From the NCBI GenBank assembly GCA_033782935.1, contig JAWQEG010001420.1:248001-312000 (forward strand): DNA of 64,000 nt. The letters run 5' to 3'. The position numbers were made by a program, and so were the translations under genes. Origin of the DNA: Petrolisthes cinctipes. Taxonomy: Eukaryota > Arthropoda > Malacostraca > Decapoda > Porcellanidae. This document shows, piece by piece, positions 24,225 through 38,098 of this stretch. The notes under the pieces were generated by a model that was not told where the DNA came from, did not search any database, and was given only the letters and a program-made list of their open reading frames with translations. Each line of letters opens with the position of its first letter. The stretch's first letter is position 1.

Positions 24225-25064
24225 GAGTAGGCATGCACATATTGCTTCTGGGACACAAAAATATCTAATTTTCGGGTGTTTTGAGCCAGAATTTGAGATA
24301 TAAACGGGTACAGAAGATGCATGCACATATCGACTTTGGGCACCCAAAAAACCGATTTTTAGCATGTTTTGGACCTGTATCTTAAAAATGCTCTAACACG
24401 GAGTAGGCATGTACAGATCGCTTCTAGGACACATAAAATATTGAATTTTCGGGTGTTCTGAGCCTGAATTTTAGATTTATAATGGGTACAGAAGATGCAT
24501 GCACATATCGACTTTGGGCACACAAATTCTCGATTTTTAGCATGTTTTGGGCCTATATTTTGAAAATATTCTAGCAATGAGTAGGCATGTACAGATCGCT
24601 TCTGGGACCCAAAAATATCAAATTTTCGGGTGTTTTCAGTCTGGATTTGGGATATAAACGGGTACAGAAGATGCATACACATATTGACTTTGGCAACCTA
24701 AAATATCGATTTTGAGCATGTTTTGGGTCTGTATCTTCAAAACATTCTAAGAAGGAGTAGGCATGTAGAGATCGCTTCTGGAACACAAAAATATCTAATT
24801 TTCGGGTGTTTTGAGTCTGAATTTGAGATATAAACGGGTACAGAAGATGCAAGCACATATCGACTTTGGGCACACAAAATATCAATTTTTAGCATGTTTT
24901 GGGCCTATATTTTGAAAATACTCTAACACGGAGTAGGCATGTACAAATAGCTTCTGGGACCCAAAAATATTTAATTTTTGGGTGTTCTAAGCCTGAATTT
25001 GGGATATAAACGGGTACAAAAGATGTATGGACATATCGACTTTGGACAACTAAAATATGGATTT
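24225..25064 (+). repeat. Satellite block P, copy 4
   Basis: Preceded at 24171-24190 by the 144-bp monomer GATGCATGCATGCAGTATG that also precedes copies 2 and 5. Offset 2,962 bp from copy 3. Confidence 0.85.
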
Positions 25065-26472
25065 TTAGTATGTTTTAAGCCTATATTTTGAAAATATTCT
25101 AGCACTAAGTATGCATGTACAGATTGCTTCTGGGACCCAAAAATATTGAAATTTGGGGTGTTCTGAGCCTGAATTTGGGATATAAACGGGCACAAAAGAT
25201 GTATGCACATATCGACTTTGGACACCTAAAATATCGATTTTTATCATATTTTAGGCCTATATTTTGAAAATATTCTAGCACTGAGTAGACATGTACAGAT
25301 CGCTTCGCAGACACAAAAATATTGAGTTTTAGGGTGTTTTGAGCCTGCATTTGAGATATAAACGGGTACTGAAGATGCATGCACATATCGACTTTTTGCA
25401 CCTAAAATATCGATTTTGAGCATGTTTTGGGTCTGTATCTTGAACACATTCTAAGAAGGAGTAGGCATGTACAGATCGCTTCTGGGACGCAAAAATATCT
25501 AATTTTCGGGTGTTTTGAGTCTGAATTTGAGATATAAACGGGTACAGAAGATGCAAGCACATATCGACTTTGGGCAACCAAAATATCGATTTTTAGCATG
25601 TTTTGGGCCTATATTTTGAAAATACTCTAACACGGAGTAGGCATGTACAGATCGCTTCTGGGACACAAAAATATCGAATTTTCGGGTGTTTTGAGACTGA
25701 ATTTGAGATATAAACGGGTACAGAAGATGCATGCACATATCGACATTTTGCACATAAAATATCGATTTTTAGCATGTTTTGGGCCTATATTTTGAAAATA
25801 CTCTAACACGGAGTAGGCATGTACAGATCGCTTCTGGGACACAAAAATATCTAATTTTCGGGTGTTTTGAGCCTGAATTTGAGATATAAACGGGTACAGA
25901 AGATGCAAGCACATATCGACTTTGGGCACCCAAAATATTGATTTTGAGCATGTTTTGGGCTTGTATTTCAAAAATACTCTAGCACGAAGTAGGCATGTAC
26001 AGATCGCTTCTGGGACACAAAAATATCGAATTTTCGGGTGTTTCGAGCCTGAATTTGATATATAAACGGGTACAGAAGGTACATGCACATATCGACTTTG
26101 GATACCAAAAATATCAATTTTTAGTATGTTTTGGGACAATATTTTGAAAATATTCTAGCACTGAGTATGCATGTACAGATCGCTTCAGGGACCCAAAAAT
26201 ATTGAATTTTCGGGTGTTCTGAGCCTGAATTTGGGATATAATCGGGTACAAAAGATGTATTCACATATTGACTTTAGACACCTAAAATATCGATTTTTAT
26301 CATATTTTAGGCCTATATTTTGAAAATATTCTAGCACTGAGTAGACATGTACAGATTGCTTCGGGGACCCAAAAATATTGAATATTTGGGTGTTTTGAGC
26401 CTGCATTTGAGATATAAACGGGTACAAAAGATGTATGGACATATCGACATTAGACAACTAAAATATGGATTT
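25065..26472 (+). repeat. 8-monomer HOR (1,408 bp)
   Basis: First of two consecutive units. Landmarks at 25402, 25499, 25593 and 25769 recur at 26810, 26907, 27001 and 27177, each 1,408 bp away. Confidence 0.85.
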
Positions 26473-26619
26473 TTAGCATGTTTTAAGCCTATATTTTGAA
26501 AATGTTCTAGCACTGAGTATGCATGTACAGATTGCTTCTGGGACCCAAAAATATTGAATTTTGGGGTGTTCTGAGCCTGAATTTGGGATATAAACGGGCA
26601 CAAAAGATGTATGTACATA

Positions 26620-29168
26620 TCGACTTTGGACACCTAAAATATCGATTTTTATCATATTTTAGGCCTATATTTTGAAAATATTCTAGCACTGAGTAGACAT
26701 GTACAGATCGTTTCGCGGACCCAAAAATATTGAATTTTTGGGTGTTTTGAGCCTGCATTTGAGATATAAACGGGTACTGATGATGCATGCACATATCGAC
26801 TTTTTGCACCTAAAATATCGATTTTGAGCATGTTTTGGGTCTGTATCTTGAAAACATTCTAAGAAGGAGTAGGCATGTACAGATCGCTTCTGGGACGCAA
26901 AAATATCTAATTTTCGGGTGTTTTGAGTCTGAATTTGAGATATAAACGGGTACAGAAGATGCAAGCACATATCGACTTTGGGCAACCAAAATATCGATTT
27001 TTAGCATGTTTTGGGCCTATATTTTGAAAATACTCTAACACGGAGTAGGCATGTACAGGTCGCTTCTGGGACACAAAAATATCGAATTTTCGGGTGTTTT
27101 GAGCCTGAATTTGAGATATAAACGGGTACAGAAGATGCATGCACATATCGACATTTTGCACATAAAATATCGATTTTTAGCATGTTTTGGGCCTATATTT
27201 TGAAAATACTCTAACACGGAGTAGGCATGTACAGATCGCTTCTGGTACACAAAAATATCTAATTTTCGGGTGTTTTGAGCCTGAATTTGAGATATAAACG
27301 GGTACAGAAGATGCAAGCACATATCGACTTTGGGCACCCAAAATATTGATTTTGAGCATGTTTTGGGCTTGTATTTTAAAAATACTCTAGCACGAAGTAG
27401 GCATGTACAGATCGCTTCTGGGACACAAAAATATCGAATTTTCGGGTGTTTCGAGCCTGAATTTGATATATAAACGGGTACAGAAGGTACATGCACATAT
27501 CGACTTTGGGTACCAAAAATATCAATTTTTAGTATGTTTTGGGCCAATATTTTGAAAATATTCTAGCACTGAGTATGCATGTACAGATCGCTTCAAGGAC
27601 CCAAAAATATTGAATTTTCGGGTGTTCTGAGCCTGAATTTGGGATATAATCGGGTACAAAAGATGTATTCACATATTGACTTTGGACACCTAAAATATCG
27701 ATTTTTATCATATTTTAGGCCTATATTTTGAAAATATTCTAGCACTGAGTAGACATGTACAGATTGCTTCGGGGACCCAAAAATATTGAATATTTGGGTG
27801 TTTTGAGCCTACATTTGAGATATAAACGTGTACTGAAGATGCATGCACATAGCGACTTTTTGCACCTAAAATATCGATTTTGAGCATGCTTTGAGTCTGT
27901 ATTTTGAAAACATTCTAGCTAAGAGTAGGCATGTACAGATCGGTTCTGGTACCCAAGAATATCGAAATTATCGATTTTTAGCATGTTTTGAGCCTATATT
28001 TTGAAAAACATTCTAGAACTGAGTAGGCATGTACAGATCGCTTCTGGGACCCAAAAATATTGAATTTTCCATTGTTTTGAGCGTGAATTTGAGATTTTAA
28101 CGGGTACTGAAGATGCATGCAGATATCGACTTAATGCACGTAAAATATCAATTTTGAGCATGTTTTGGGTCTGTATCTTGAAAACATTTTTGCAAGGAGT
28201 AGGCTTCTGGGACACAAAAATACCGAATTTTTGAGTGTTTTGAGCCTGAATTTGAGATATAAACGGGTACAGAACATGCATGCACATATCGACTTGGGAC
28301 ACTTAAGATATCGATTTTTAGCATGTTTTGAGCCTATATTTTATAAACATTATAGCACTGAGTAGGCATTTACAGATCGTTTCTGGGACCCAAAAACATC
28401 GAATTTTTAGGTGTTTTGAGCCTGAATTTCAGATATAAACGGGTACAGAAGATGCATACACATATTTACTTTTTGCACCTAAAATATCGATTTTGAACAT
28501 GTTTTGGGTCTGTATCTTCAAAACATTCTAAGAAGGAGTAGGCATGTACAGATCGCTTCTGGGACACAAAAATATCTAATTTTCGTGTGTTTCGAGTCTG
28601 AATTTGAGATATAAACGGGTACAGTAGATGCAAGCACATATCGACTTTGGGCATCCAAAATATCGATTTTTAGCATGTTTTGGGCCTATATTTTGAAAAT
28701 ACTCTAACACGGAGTAGGCATGTACAGATCGCTTCTGGGACACAAAAATATCGAATTTTCGGGTGTTTTGAGCCTGAATTTGAGATATAAACGGGTATAG
28801 AAGATGCATGCACATATCGACTTTTTGCACCTAAAATATCGATTTTGAGCATGTTTTAGGTCTATATTTTGAAAACATTCTAGCAAAGAGTAGGCATGTA
28901 CAGATTGCTTTTGGGACCCAAAAATATCGAATTTTCGGGTGTTTTGAGCCTGAATTTGAGATATAAACGGGTACAGAAGATGCATGCACATATCGACATT
29001 TTGCACATAAATTATCGATTTTTAGCATGTTTTGGGCCTATAGTTTGAAAATACTCTAACACTGAGTATGCATGTACAGATCGCTTCTGGGACCCAAAAA
29101 TATTGAATTTTGGGGTGTTCTGAGCCTGAATTTGGGATATAAACGGGTACAAAAGATGTATGCACATA
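26620..29168 (+). repeat. 2,549-bp tandem duplication, unit 1
   Basis: Nearly identical to the next 2,549 bp. The length fits 13 full monomers (one with an extra A), one 97-bp monomer (near 27960) and one 163-bp monomer (near 28200): 2288 + 1 + 97 + 163 = 2549. The differences noticed are single bases, for example GAGCGTGAA at 28079 against GAGAGTGAA at 30628. Confidence 0.85.
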
Positions 29169-31717
29169 TTGACTTTGGACACCTAAAATATCGATTTTTA
29201 TCATATTTTAGGCCTATATTTTGAAAATATTCTAGCACTGAGTAGACATGTACAGATCGTTTCGCGGACCCAAAAATATTGAATTTTTGGGTGTTTTGAG
29301 CCTGCATTTGAGATATAAACGGGTACTGATGATGCATGCACATATCGACTTTTTGCACCTAAAATATCGATTTTGAGCATGTTTTGGGTCTGTATCTTGA
29401 AAACATTCTAAGAAGGAGTAGGCATGTACAGATCGCTTCTGGGACGCAAAAATATCTAATTTTCGGGTGTTTTGAGTCTGAATTTGAGATATAAACGGGT
29501 ACAGAAGATGCAAGCACATATCGACTTTGGGCAACCAAAATATCGATTTTTAGCATGTTTTGGGCCTATATTTTGAAAATACTCTAACACGGAGTAGGCA
29601 TGTACAGGTCGCTTCTGGGACACAAAAATATCGAATTTTCGGGTGTTTTGAGCCTGAATTTGAGATATAAACGGGTACAGAAGATGCATGCACATATCGA
29701 CATTTTGCACATAAAATATCGATTTTTAGCATGTTTTGGGCCTATATTTTGAAAATACTCTAACACGGAGTAGGCATGTACAGATCGCTTCTGGTACACA
29801 AAAATATCTAATTTTCGGGTGTTTTGAGCCTGAATTTGAGATATAAACGGGTACAGAAGATGCAAGCACATATCGACTTTGGGCACCCAAAATATTGATT
29901 TTGAGCATGTTTTGGGCTTGTATTTTAAAAATACTCTAGCACGAAGTAGGCATGTACAGATCGCTTCTGGGACACAAAAATATCGAATTTTCGGGTGTTT
30001 CGAGCCTGAATTTGATATATAAACGGGTACAGAAGGTACATGCACATATCGACTTTGGGTACCAAAAATATCAATTTTTAGTATGTTTTGGGCCAATATT
30101 TTGAAAATATTCTAGCACTGAGTATGCATGTACAGATCGCTTCAGGGACCCAAAAATATTGAATTTTCGGGTGTTCTGAGCCTGAATTTGGGATATAATC
30201 GGGTACAAAAGATGTATTCACATATTGACTTTGGACACCTAAAATATCGATTTTTATCATATTTTAGGCCTATATTTTGAAAATATTCTAGCACTGAGTA
30301 GACATGTACAGATTGCTTCGGGGACCCAAAAATATTGAATATTTGGGTGTTTTGAGCCTACATTTGAGATATAAACGTGTACTGAAGATGCATGCACATA
30401 GCGACTTTTTGCACCTAAAATATCGATTTTGAGCATGCTTTGAGTCTGTATTTTGAAAACATTCTAGCTAAGAGTAGGCATGTACAGATCGGTTCTGGTA
30501 CCCAAGAATATCGAAATTATCGATTTTTAGCATGTTTTGAGCCTATATTTTGAAAAACATTCTAGAACTGAGTAGGCATGTACAGATCGCTTCTGGGACC
30601 CAAAAATATTGAATTTTCCATTGTTTTGAGAGTGAATTTGAGATTTTAACGGGTACTGAAGATGCATGCAGATATCGACTTAATGCACGTAAAATATCAA
30701 TTTTGAGCATGTTTTGGGTCTGTATCTTGAAAACATTTTTGCAAGGAGTATGCTTCTGGGACACAAAAATACCGAATTTTTGAGTGTTTTGAGCCTGAAT
30801 TTGAGATATAAACGGGTACAGAACATGCATGCACATATCGACTTGGGACACTTAAGATATCGATTTTTAGCATGTTTTGAGCCTATATTTTATAAACATT
30901 CTAGCACTGAGTAGGCATTTACAGATCGTTTCTGGGACCCAAAAACATCGAATTTTTAGGTGTTTTGAGCCTGAATTTCAGATATAAACGGGTACAGAAG
31001 ATGCATACACATATTTACTTTTTGCACCTAAAATATCGATTTTGAACATGTTTTGGGTCTGTATCTTCAAAACATTCTAAGAAGGAGTAGGCATGTACAG
31101 ATCGCTTCTGGGACACAAAAATATCTAATTTTCGTGTGTTTCGAGTCTGAATTTGAGATATAAACGGGTACAGTAGATGCAAGCACATATCGACTTTGGG
31201 CACCCAAAATATCGATTTTTAGCATGTTTTGGGCCTATATTTTGAAAATACTCTAACACGGAGTAGGCATGTACAGATCGCTTCTGGGACACAAAAATAT
31301 CGAATTTTCGGGTGTTTTGAGCCTGAATTTGAGATATAAACGGGTATAGAAGATGCATGCACATATCGACTTTTTGCACCTAAAATATCGATTTTGAGCA
31401 TGTTTTAGGTCTATATTTTGAAAACATTCTAGCAAAGAGTAGGCATGTACAGATTGCTTTTGGGACCCAAAAATATCGAATTTTCGGGTGTTTTGAGCCT
31501 GAATTTGAGATATAAACGGGTACAGAAGATGCATGCACATATCGACATTTTGCACATAAATTATCGATTTTTAGCATGTTTTGGGCCTATAGTTTGAAAA
31601 TACTCTAACACTGAGTATGCATGTACAGATCGCTTCTGGGACCCAAAAATATTGAATTTTGGGGTGTTCTGAGCCTGAATTTGGGATATAAACGGGTACA
31701 AAAGATGTATGCACATA
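29169..31717 (+). repeat. 2,549-bp tandem duplication, unit 2
   Basis: Second unit, with similarity running on to about 31848. There the sequence switches abruptly to the start of the 5.6-kb segment copy B (inside GAGCCTGAATTTGGGATATA). The 8-mer at 29022-30429 spans the unit boundary. Confidence 0.85.
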
Positions 31718-32460
31718 TTGACTTTGGACACCTAAAATATCGATTTTTATCATATTTTAGGCCTATATTTTGAAAATATTCTAGCACTGAGTAGACATGT
31801 ACAGATCGTTTCGCGGACCCAAAAATATTGAATTTTTGGGTGTTTTGAGCCTGAATTTGGGATATAAACGGGCACAAAAGATGTATGCACATATCGACTT
31901 TGGACACCTAAAATATCGATTTTTATCATATTTTAGGCCTTTATTTTGAAAATATTCTAGCACTGAGTAGACAGGTACAGATCGCTTCGCGGACCCCAAA
32001 AAATTGAATTTTTTGGTGTTTTGAGCCTGCATTTGAGATATAAACGGGTACTGATGATGCATGCACATATCGACTTTTTGCACCTAAAACATCGATTTTT
32101 AGCATGTTTTGGGTCTGTATCTTGAAAACATTCTAAGAAGGAGTAGGCATGTACAGATCGCTTCTGGGACGCAAAAATATCTAATTTTCGGGTGTTTTGA
32201 GTCTGAATTTGAGATATAAACGGGTACAGAAGATGCAAGCACATATCGACTTTGGGCACCCAAAATATCGATTTTTAGCATGTTTTGGGCCTATATTTTG
32301 AAAATACTCTAACACGGAGTAGGAATGTACAGATCGCTTCTGGGACACAAAAATATCTAATTTTCGGGTGTTTTGAGCCTGAATTTGAGATATAAACGGG
32401 TACAGAAGATGCATGCATGCAGTATGTTTTGGGCCTGTATTTTGAAAATACTCTAACACG

Positions 32461-33300
32461 GAGTAGGCATGCACATATTGCTTCTGGGACACAAAAATAT
32501 CGAATTTTCGGGTGTTTTGAGCCAGAATTTGAGATATAAACGGGTACAGAAGATGCATGCACATATCGACTTTGGGCACCCAAAAAACCGATTTTTAGCA
32601 TGTTTTGGACCTGTATCTTAAAAATGCTCTAACACGGAGTAGGCATGTACAAATCGCTTCTAGGACACATAAAATATTGAATTTTCGGGTGTTCTGAGCC
32701 TGAATTTTAGATTTATAATGGGTACAGAAGATGCATGCACATATCGACTTTGGGCACCCAAAATCTCGATTTTTAGCATGTTTTGGGCCTATATATTGAA
32801 AATATTCTAGCAATGAGTAGGCATGTACAGATCGCTTCAGGGACCCAAAAATATCAAATTTTCGGGTGTTTTCAGTCTGAATTTGGGATATAAACGGGTA
32901 CAGAAGATGCATACACATATTGACTTTGGCAACCTAAAATATCGATTTTGAGCATGTTTTGGGTCTGTATCTTCAAAACATTCTAAGAAGGAGTAGGCAT
33001 GTAGAGATCGCTTCTGGAACACAAAAATATCTAATTTTCGGGTGTTTTGAGTCTGAATTTGAGATATAAACGGGTACAGAAGATGCAAGCACATATCGAC
33101 TTTGGGCACACAAAATATCAATTTTTAGCATGTTTTGGGCCTATATTTTGAAAATGCTCTAACACGGAGTAGGCATGTACAAATAGCTTCTGGGACCCAA
33201 AAATATTTAATTTTTGGGTGTTCTAAGCCTGAATTTGGGATATAAACGGGTACAAAAGATGTATGGATATATCGACTTTGGACAACTAAAATATGGATTT
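32461..33300 (+). repeat. Satellite block P, copy 5
   Basis: Preceded at 32407-32426 by the 144-bp junction monomer. Offset 8,236 bp from copy 4. Confidence 0.85.
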
Positions 33301-34708
33301 TTAGTATGTTTTAAGCCTATATTTTGAAAATATTCTAGCACTAAGTATGCATGTACAGATTGCTTCTGGGACCCAAAAATATTGAAATTTATGGTGTTCT
33401 GAGCCTGAATTTGGGATATAAACGGGCACAAAAGATGTATGCACATATCGACTTTGGACACCTAAAATATCGATTTTTATCATATTTTAGGCCTATATTT
33501 TGAAAATATTCTAGCACTGAGTAGACATGTACAGATCGCTTCGCGGACACAAAAATATTGAATTTTAGGGTGTTTTGAGCCTGCATTTGAGATATAAACG
33601 GGTACTGAAGATGCATGCACATATCGACTTTTTGCACCTAAAATATCGATTTTGAGCATGTTTTGGGTCTGTATCTTGAAAACATTCTAAGAAGGAGTAG
33701 GCATGTACAGATCGCTTCTGGGTCGCAAAAATATCTAATTTTCGGGTGTTTTGAGTCTGAATTTGAGATATAAACGGGTACAGAAGATGCAAGCACATAT
33801 CGACTTTGGGCAACCAAAATATCGATTTTTAGCATGTTTTGGGCCTATATTTTGAAAATACTCTAACACGGAGTAGGCATGTACAGATCGCTTCTGGGAC
33901 ACAAAAATATCGAATTTTCGGGTGTTTTGAGACTGAATTTGAGATATAAACGGGTACAGAAGATGCATGCACATATCGACATTTTGCACATAAAATATCG
34001 ATTTTTAGCATGTTTTGGGCCTATGTTTTGAAAATACTCTAACACGGAGTAAGCATGTACAGATCGCTTCTGGGACACAAAAATATCTAATTTTCGGGTG
34101 TTTTGAGCCTGAATTTGAGATATAAACGGGTACAGAAGATGCAAGCACATATCGACTTTGGGCACCCAAAATATTGATTTTGAGCATGTTTTGGCCTTGT
34201 ATTTCAAAAATACTCTAGCACGAAGTAGGCATGTACAGATCGCTTCTGGGACACAAAAATATCGAATTTTAGGATGTTTCGAGCCTGAATTTGATATATA
34301 AACGGGTACAGAAGGTACATGCACATATCGACTTTGGGTACCAAAAATATCAATTTTTAGTATGTTTTGGGCCAATATTTTGAAAATATTCTAGCACTGA
34401 GTATGCATGTACAGATCGCTTCTGGGACCCAAAAATATTGAATTTTCGGGTGTTCTGAGCCTGAATTTGGGATATAATCGGGTACAAAAGATGTATTCAC
34501 ATATTGACTTTAGACACCTAAAATATCGATTTTTATCATATTTTAGGCCTATATTTTGAAAATATTCTAGCACTGAGTAGACATGTACAGATTGCTTCGG
34601 GGACCCAAAAATATTGAATATTTGGGTGTTTTGAGCCTGCATTTGAGATATAAACGGGTACAAAAGATGTATGGACATATCGACATTAGACAACTAAAAT
34701 ATGGATTT
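33301..34708 (+). repeat. 8-monomer HOR (1,408 bp)
   Basis: Paired with the next unit (33638, 33829 and 34005 match 35046, 35237 and 35413). Confidence 0.85.
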
Positions 34709-36116
34709 TTAGCATGTTTTAAGCCTATATTTTGAAAATGTTCTAGCACTGAGTATGCATGTACAGATTGCTTCTGGGACCCAAAAATATTGAATTTTGG
34801 GGTGTTCTGAGCCTGAATTTGGGATATAAACGGGCACAAATGATGTATGTACATATCGACTTTGGACACCTAAAATATCGATTTTTATCATATTTTAGGC
34901 CTATATTTTGAAAATATTCTAGCACTGAGTAGACATGTACAGATCGTTTCGCGGACCCAAAAATATTGAATTTTTGGGTGTTTTGAGCCTGCATTTGAGA
35001 TATAAACGGGTACTGATGATGCATGCACATATCGACTTTTTGCACCTAAAATATCGATTTTGAGCATGTTTTGGGTCTGTATCTTGAAAACATTCTAAGA
35101 AGGAGTAGGCATGTACAGATCGCTTCTGGGACGCAAAAATATCTAATTTTCGGGTGTTTTGAGTCTGAATTTGAGATATAAACGGGTACAGAAGATGCAA
35201 GCACATATCGACTTTGGGCAACCAAAATATCGATTTTTAGCATGTTTTGGGCCTATATTTTGAAAATACTCTAACACGGAATAGGCATGTACAGATCGCT
35301 TCTGGGACACAAATATATCGAATTTTCTGGTGTTTTGAGCCTGAATTTGAGATATAAACGGGTACAGAAGATGCATGCACATATCGACATTTTGCACATA
35401 AAATATCGATTTTTAGCATGTTTTGGGCCTATATTTTGAAAATACTCTAACACGGAGTAGGCATGTACAGATCGCTTCTGGTACACAAAAATATCTAATT
35501 TTCGGGTGTTTTGAGCCTGAATTTGAGATATAAACGGGTACAGAAGATGCAAGCACATATCGACTTTGGGCACCCAAAATATTGATTTTGAGCATGTTTT
35601 GGGCTTGTATTTTAAAAATACTCTAGCACGAAGTAGGCATGTACAGATCGCTTCTGGGACACAAAAATATCGAATTTTCGGGTGTTTCGAGCCTGAATTT
35701 GATATATAAACGGGTACAGAAGGTACATGCACATATCGACTTTGGGTACCAAAAATATCAATTTTTAGTATGTTTTGGGCCAATATTTTGAAAATATTCT
35801 AGCACTGAGTATGCATGTATAGATCGCTTCTGGGACCCAAAAATATTGAATTTTCGGGTGTTCTGAGCCTGAATTTGGGATATAATCGGGTACAAAAGAT
35901 GTATTCACATATTGACTTTGGACACCTAAAATATCGATTTTTATCATATTTTAGGCCTATATTTTGAAAATATTCTAGCACTGAGTAGACATGTACAGAT
36001 TGCTTCGGGGACCCAAAAATATTGAATATTTGGGTGTTTTGAGCCTGCATTTGAGATATAAACGGGTACTGAAGATGCATGCACATAGCGACTTTTTGCA
36101 CCTAAAATATCGATTT
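34709..36116 (+). repeat. 8-monomer HOR (1,408 bp)
   Basis: Ends in a GAGCATGCTTTGAGTCTG monomer that leads into a 97-bp monomer near 36190, as at about 27.9 and 30.4 kb. Confidence 0.83.
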
Positions 36117-38098
36117 TGAGCATGCTTTGAGTCTGTATTTTGAAAACATTCTAGCTAAGAGTAGGCATGTACAGATCGGTTCTGGGACCCAAGAATATCG
36201 AAATTATCGATTTTTAGCATGTTTTGAGCCTATATTTTGAAAAACATTCTAGAACTGAGTAGGCATGTACAGATCGCTTCTGGGACCCAAAAATATTGAA
36301 TTTTCCGTTGTTTTGAGCGTGAATTTGAGATTTTAACGGGTACTGAAGATGCATGCAGATATCGACTTAATGCACGTAAAATATCAATTTTGAGCATGTT
36401 TTGGGTCTGTATCTTGAAAACATTTTTGCAAGGAGTAGGCTTCTGGGACACAAAAATACCGAATTTTTGAGTGTTTTGAGCCTGAATTTGAGATATAAAC
36501 GGGTACAGAACATGCATGCACATATCGACTTGGGACACTTAAGATATCGATTTTTAGCATGTTTTGAGCCTATATTTTATAAACATTCTAGCATTGAGTA
36601 GGCATTTACAGATCGTTTCTGGGACCCAAAAACATCGAATTTTTAGGTGTTTTGAGCCTGAATTTCAGATATAAACGGGTACAGAAGATGCATACACATA
36701 TTTACTTTTTGCACCTAAAATATCGATTTTGAACATGTTTTGGGTCTGTATCTTCAAAACATTCTAAGAAGGAATAGGCATGTACAGATCGCTTCTGGGA
36801 CACAAAAATATCTAATTTTCGTGTGTTTTGAGTCTGAATTTGAGATATAAACGGGTACAGTAGATGCAAGCACATATCGACTTTGGGCACCCAAAATATC
36901 GATTTTTAGCATGTTTTGGGCCTATATTTTGAAAATACTCTAACACGGAGTAGGCATGTACAGATCGCTTCTGGGACACAAAAATATCGAATTTTCGGGT
37001 GTTTTGAGCCTGAATTTGAGATATAAACGGGTATAGAAGATGCATGCACATATCGACTTTTTGCACCTAAAATATCGATTTTGAGCATGTTTTAGGTCTA
37101 TATTTTGAAAACATTCTAGCAAAGAGTAGGCATGTACAGATTGCTTTTGGGACAAAAAATATCGAATTTTCGGGTGTTTTGAGCCTGAATTTGAGATATA
37201 AACGGGTACAGAAGATGCATGCACATATCGACATTTTGCACATAAATTATCGATTTTTAGCATGTTTTGAGCCTATATTTTGAAAATACTCTAACACTGA
37301 GTATGCATGTACAGATCGCTTCTGGGACCCAAAAATATTGAATTTTGGGGTGTTCTGAGCCTGAATTTGGGATATAAACGGGTACAAAAGATGTATGCAC
37401 ATATTGACTTTGGACACCTAAAATATCGATTTTTATCATATATTAGGCCTATATTTTGAAAATATTCTAGCTCTGAGTAGACATGTACAGATAGCTTCGG
37501 GGACCCAAAAATATTGAATTTTTGGGTGTTTTGAGCCGGTATTTGAGATATAAACGGGTACAAAAGATGTATGGACATATCGACTTTGGACAAATAAATA
37601 TGGATTTTTAGCATGTTTTAAGCCTATATTTTGAAAATGTTCTAGCACTGAGTATGCATGTACAGATTGCTTCTGGGACACAAAAATATTGAATTTTGGG
37701 GTGTTCTGAGCCTGAATTTGAGATATAAACGGGCACAAAAGATGTATGCACATATCGACTTTGGACACCTAAAATATCGATTTTTATCATATTTTAGGCC
37801 TATATTTCGAAAATATTGTAGCACTGAGTAGACATGTACAGATCGCTTCGCGGACCCAAAAATATTGAATTTTTGGGTGTTTTGAGCCTGCATTTGAGAT
37901 ATAAACGGGTACTGAAGATGCATGCACAAATCGACTTTTTGCACCTAAAATATCGATTTTGAGCATGTTTTGGGTCTGTATCTTGAAAACATTCTAAGAA
38001 GGAGTAGGCATGTACAGATCGCTTCTGGGACGCAAAAATATCTAATTTTCGGGTGTTTTGAGTCTGAATTTGAGATATAAACGGGTACAGAAGATGCA
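35970..38098 (+). repeat. 2.1-kb duplicated segment, copy 1
   Basis: Matches 39925-42054 at offset 3,955 (3,956 in the distal part). The offset fits 21 full monomers plus one 97-bp and one 163-bp monomer (3696 + 97 + 163 = 3956). Confidence 0.8.

Larger units (their letters stand above)
23612..29205 (+). repeat. 5.6-kb duplicated segment, copy A
   Basis: Matches 31848-37440 at a constant offset of 8,236 bp (8,235 after a 1-bp deletion near 37154). It contains a partial 8-mer, the 144-bp junction monomer, block P copy 4, two 8-mers (25065-26472, 26473-27880), a 97-bp monomer and a 163-bp monomer. Similarity is lost on both sides at the stated ends, which were placed by eye to within about 20 bp. 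Confidence 0.82.
31848..37440 (+). repeat. 5.6-kb duplicated segment, copy B
   Basis: Counterpart of 23612-29205. It contains block P copy 5 and 8-mers at 33301-34708 and 34709-36116. It follows directly after the 2,549-bp duplication. The 8,236-bp offset equals 5,687 + 2,549, consistent with the tandem copy having been inserted between the two segments. Confidence 0.82.
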
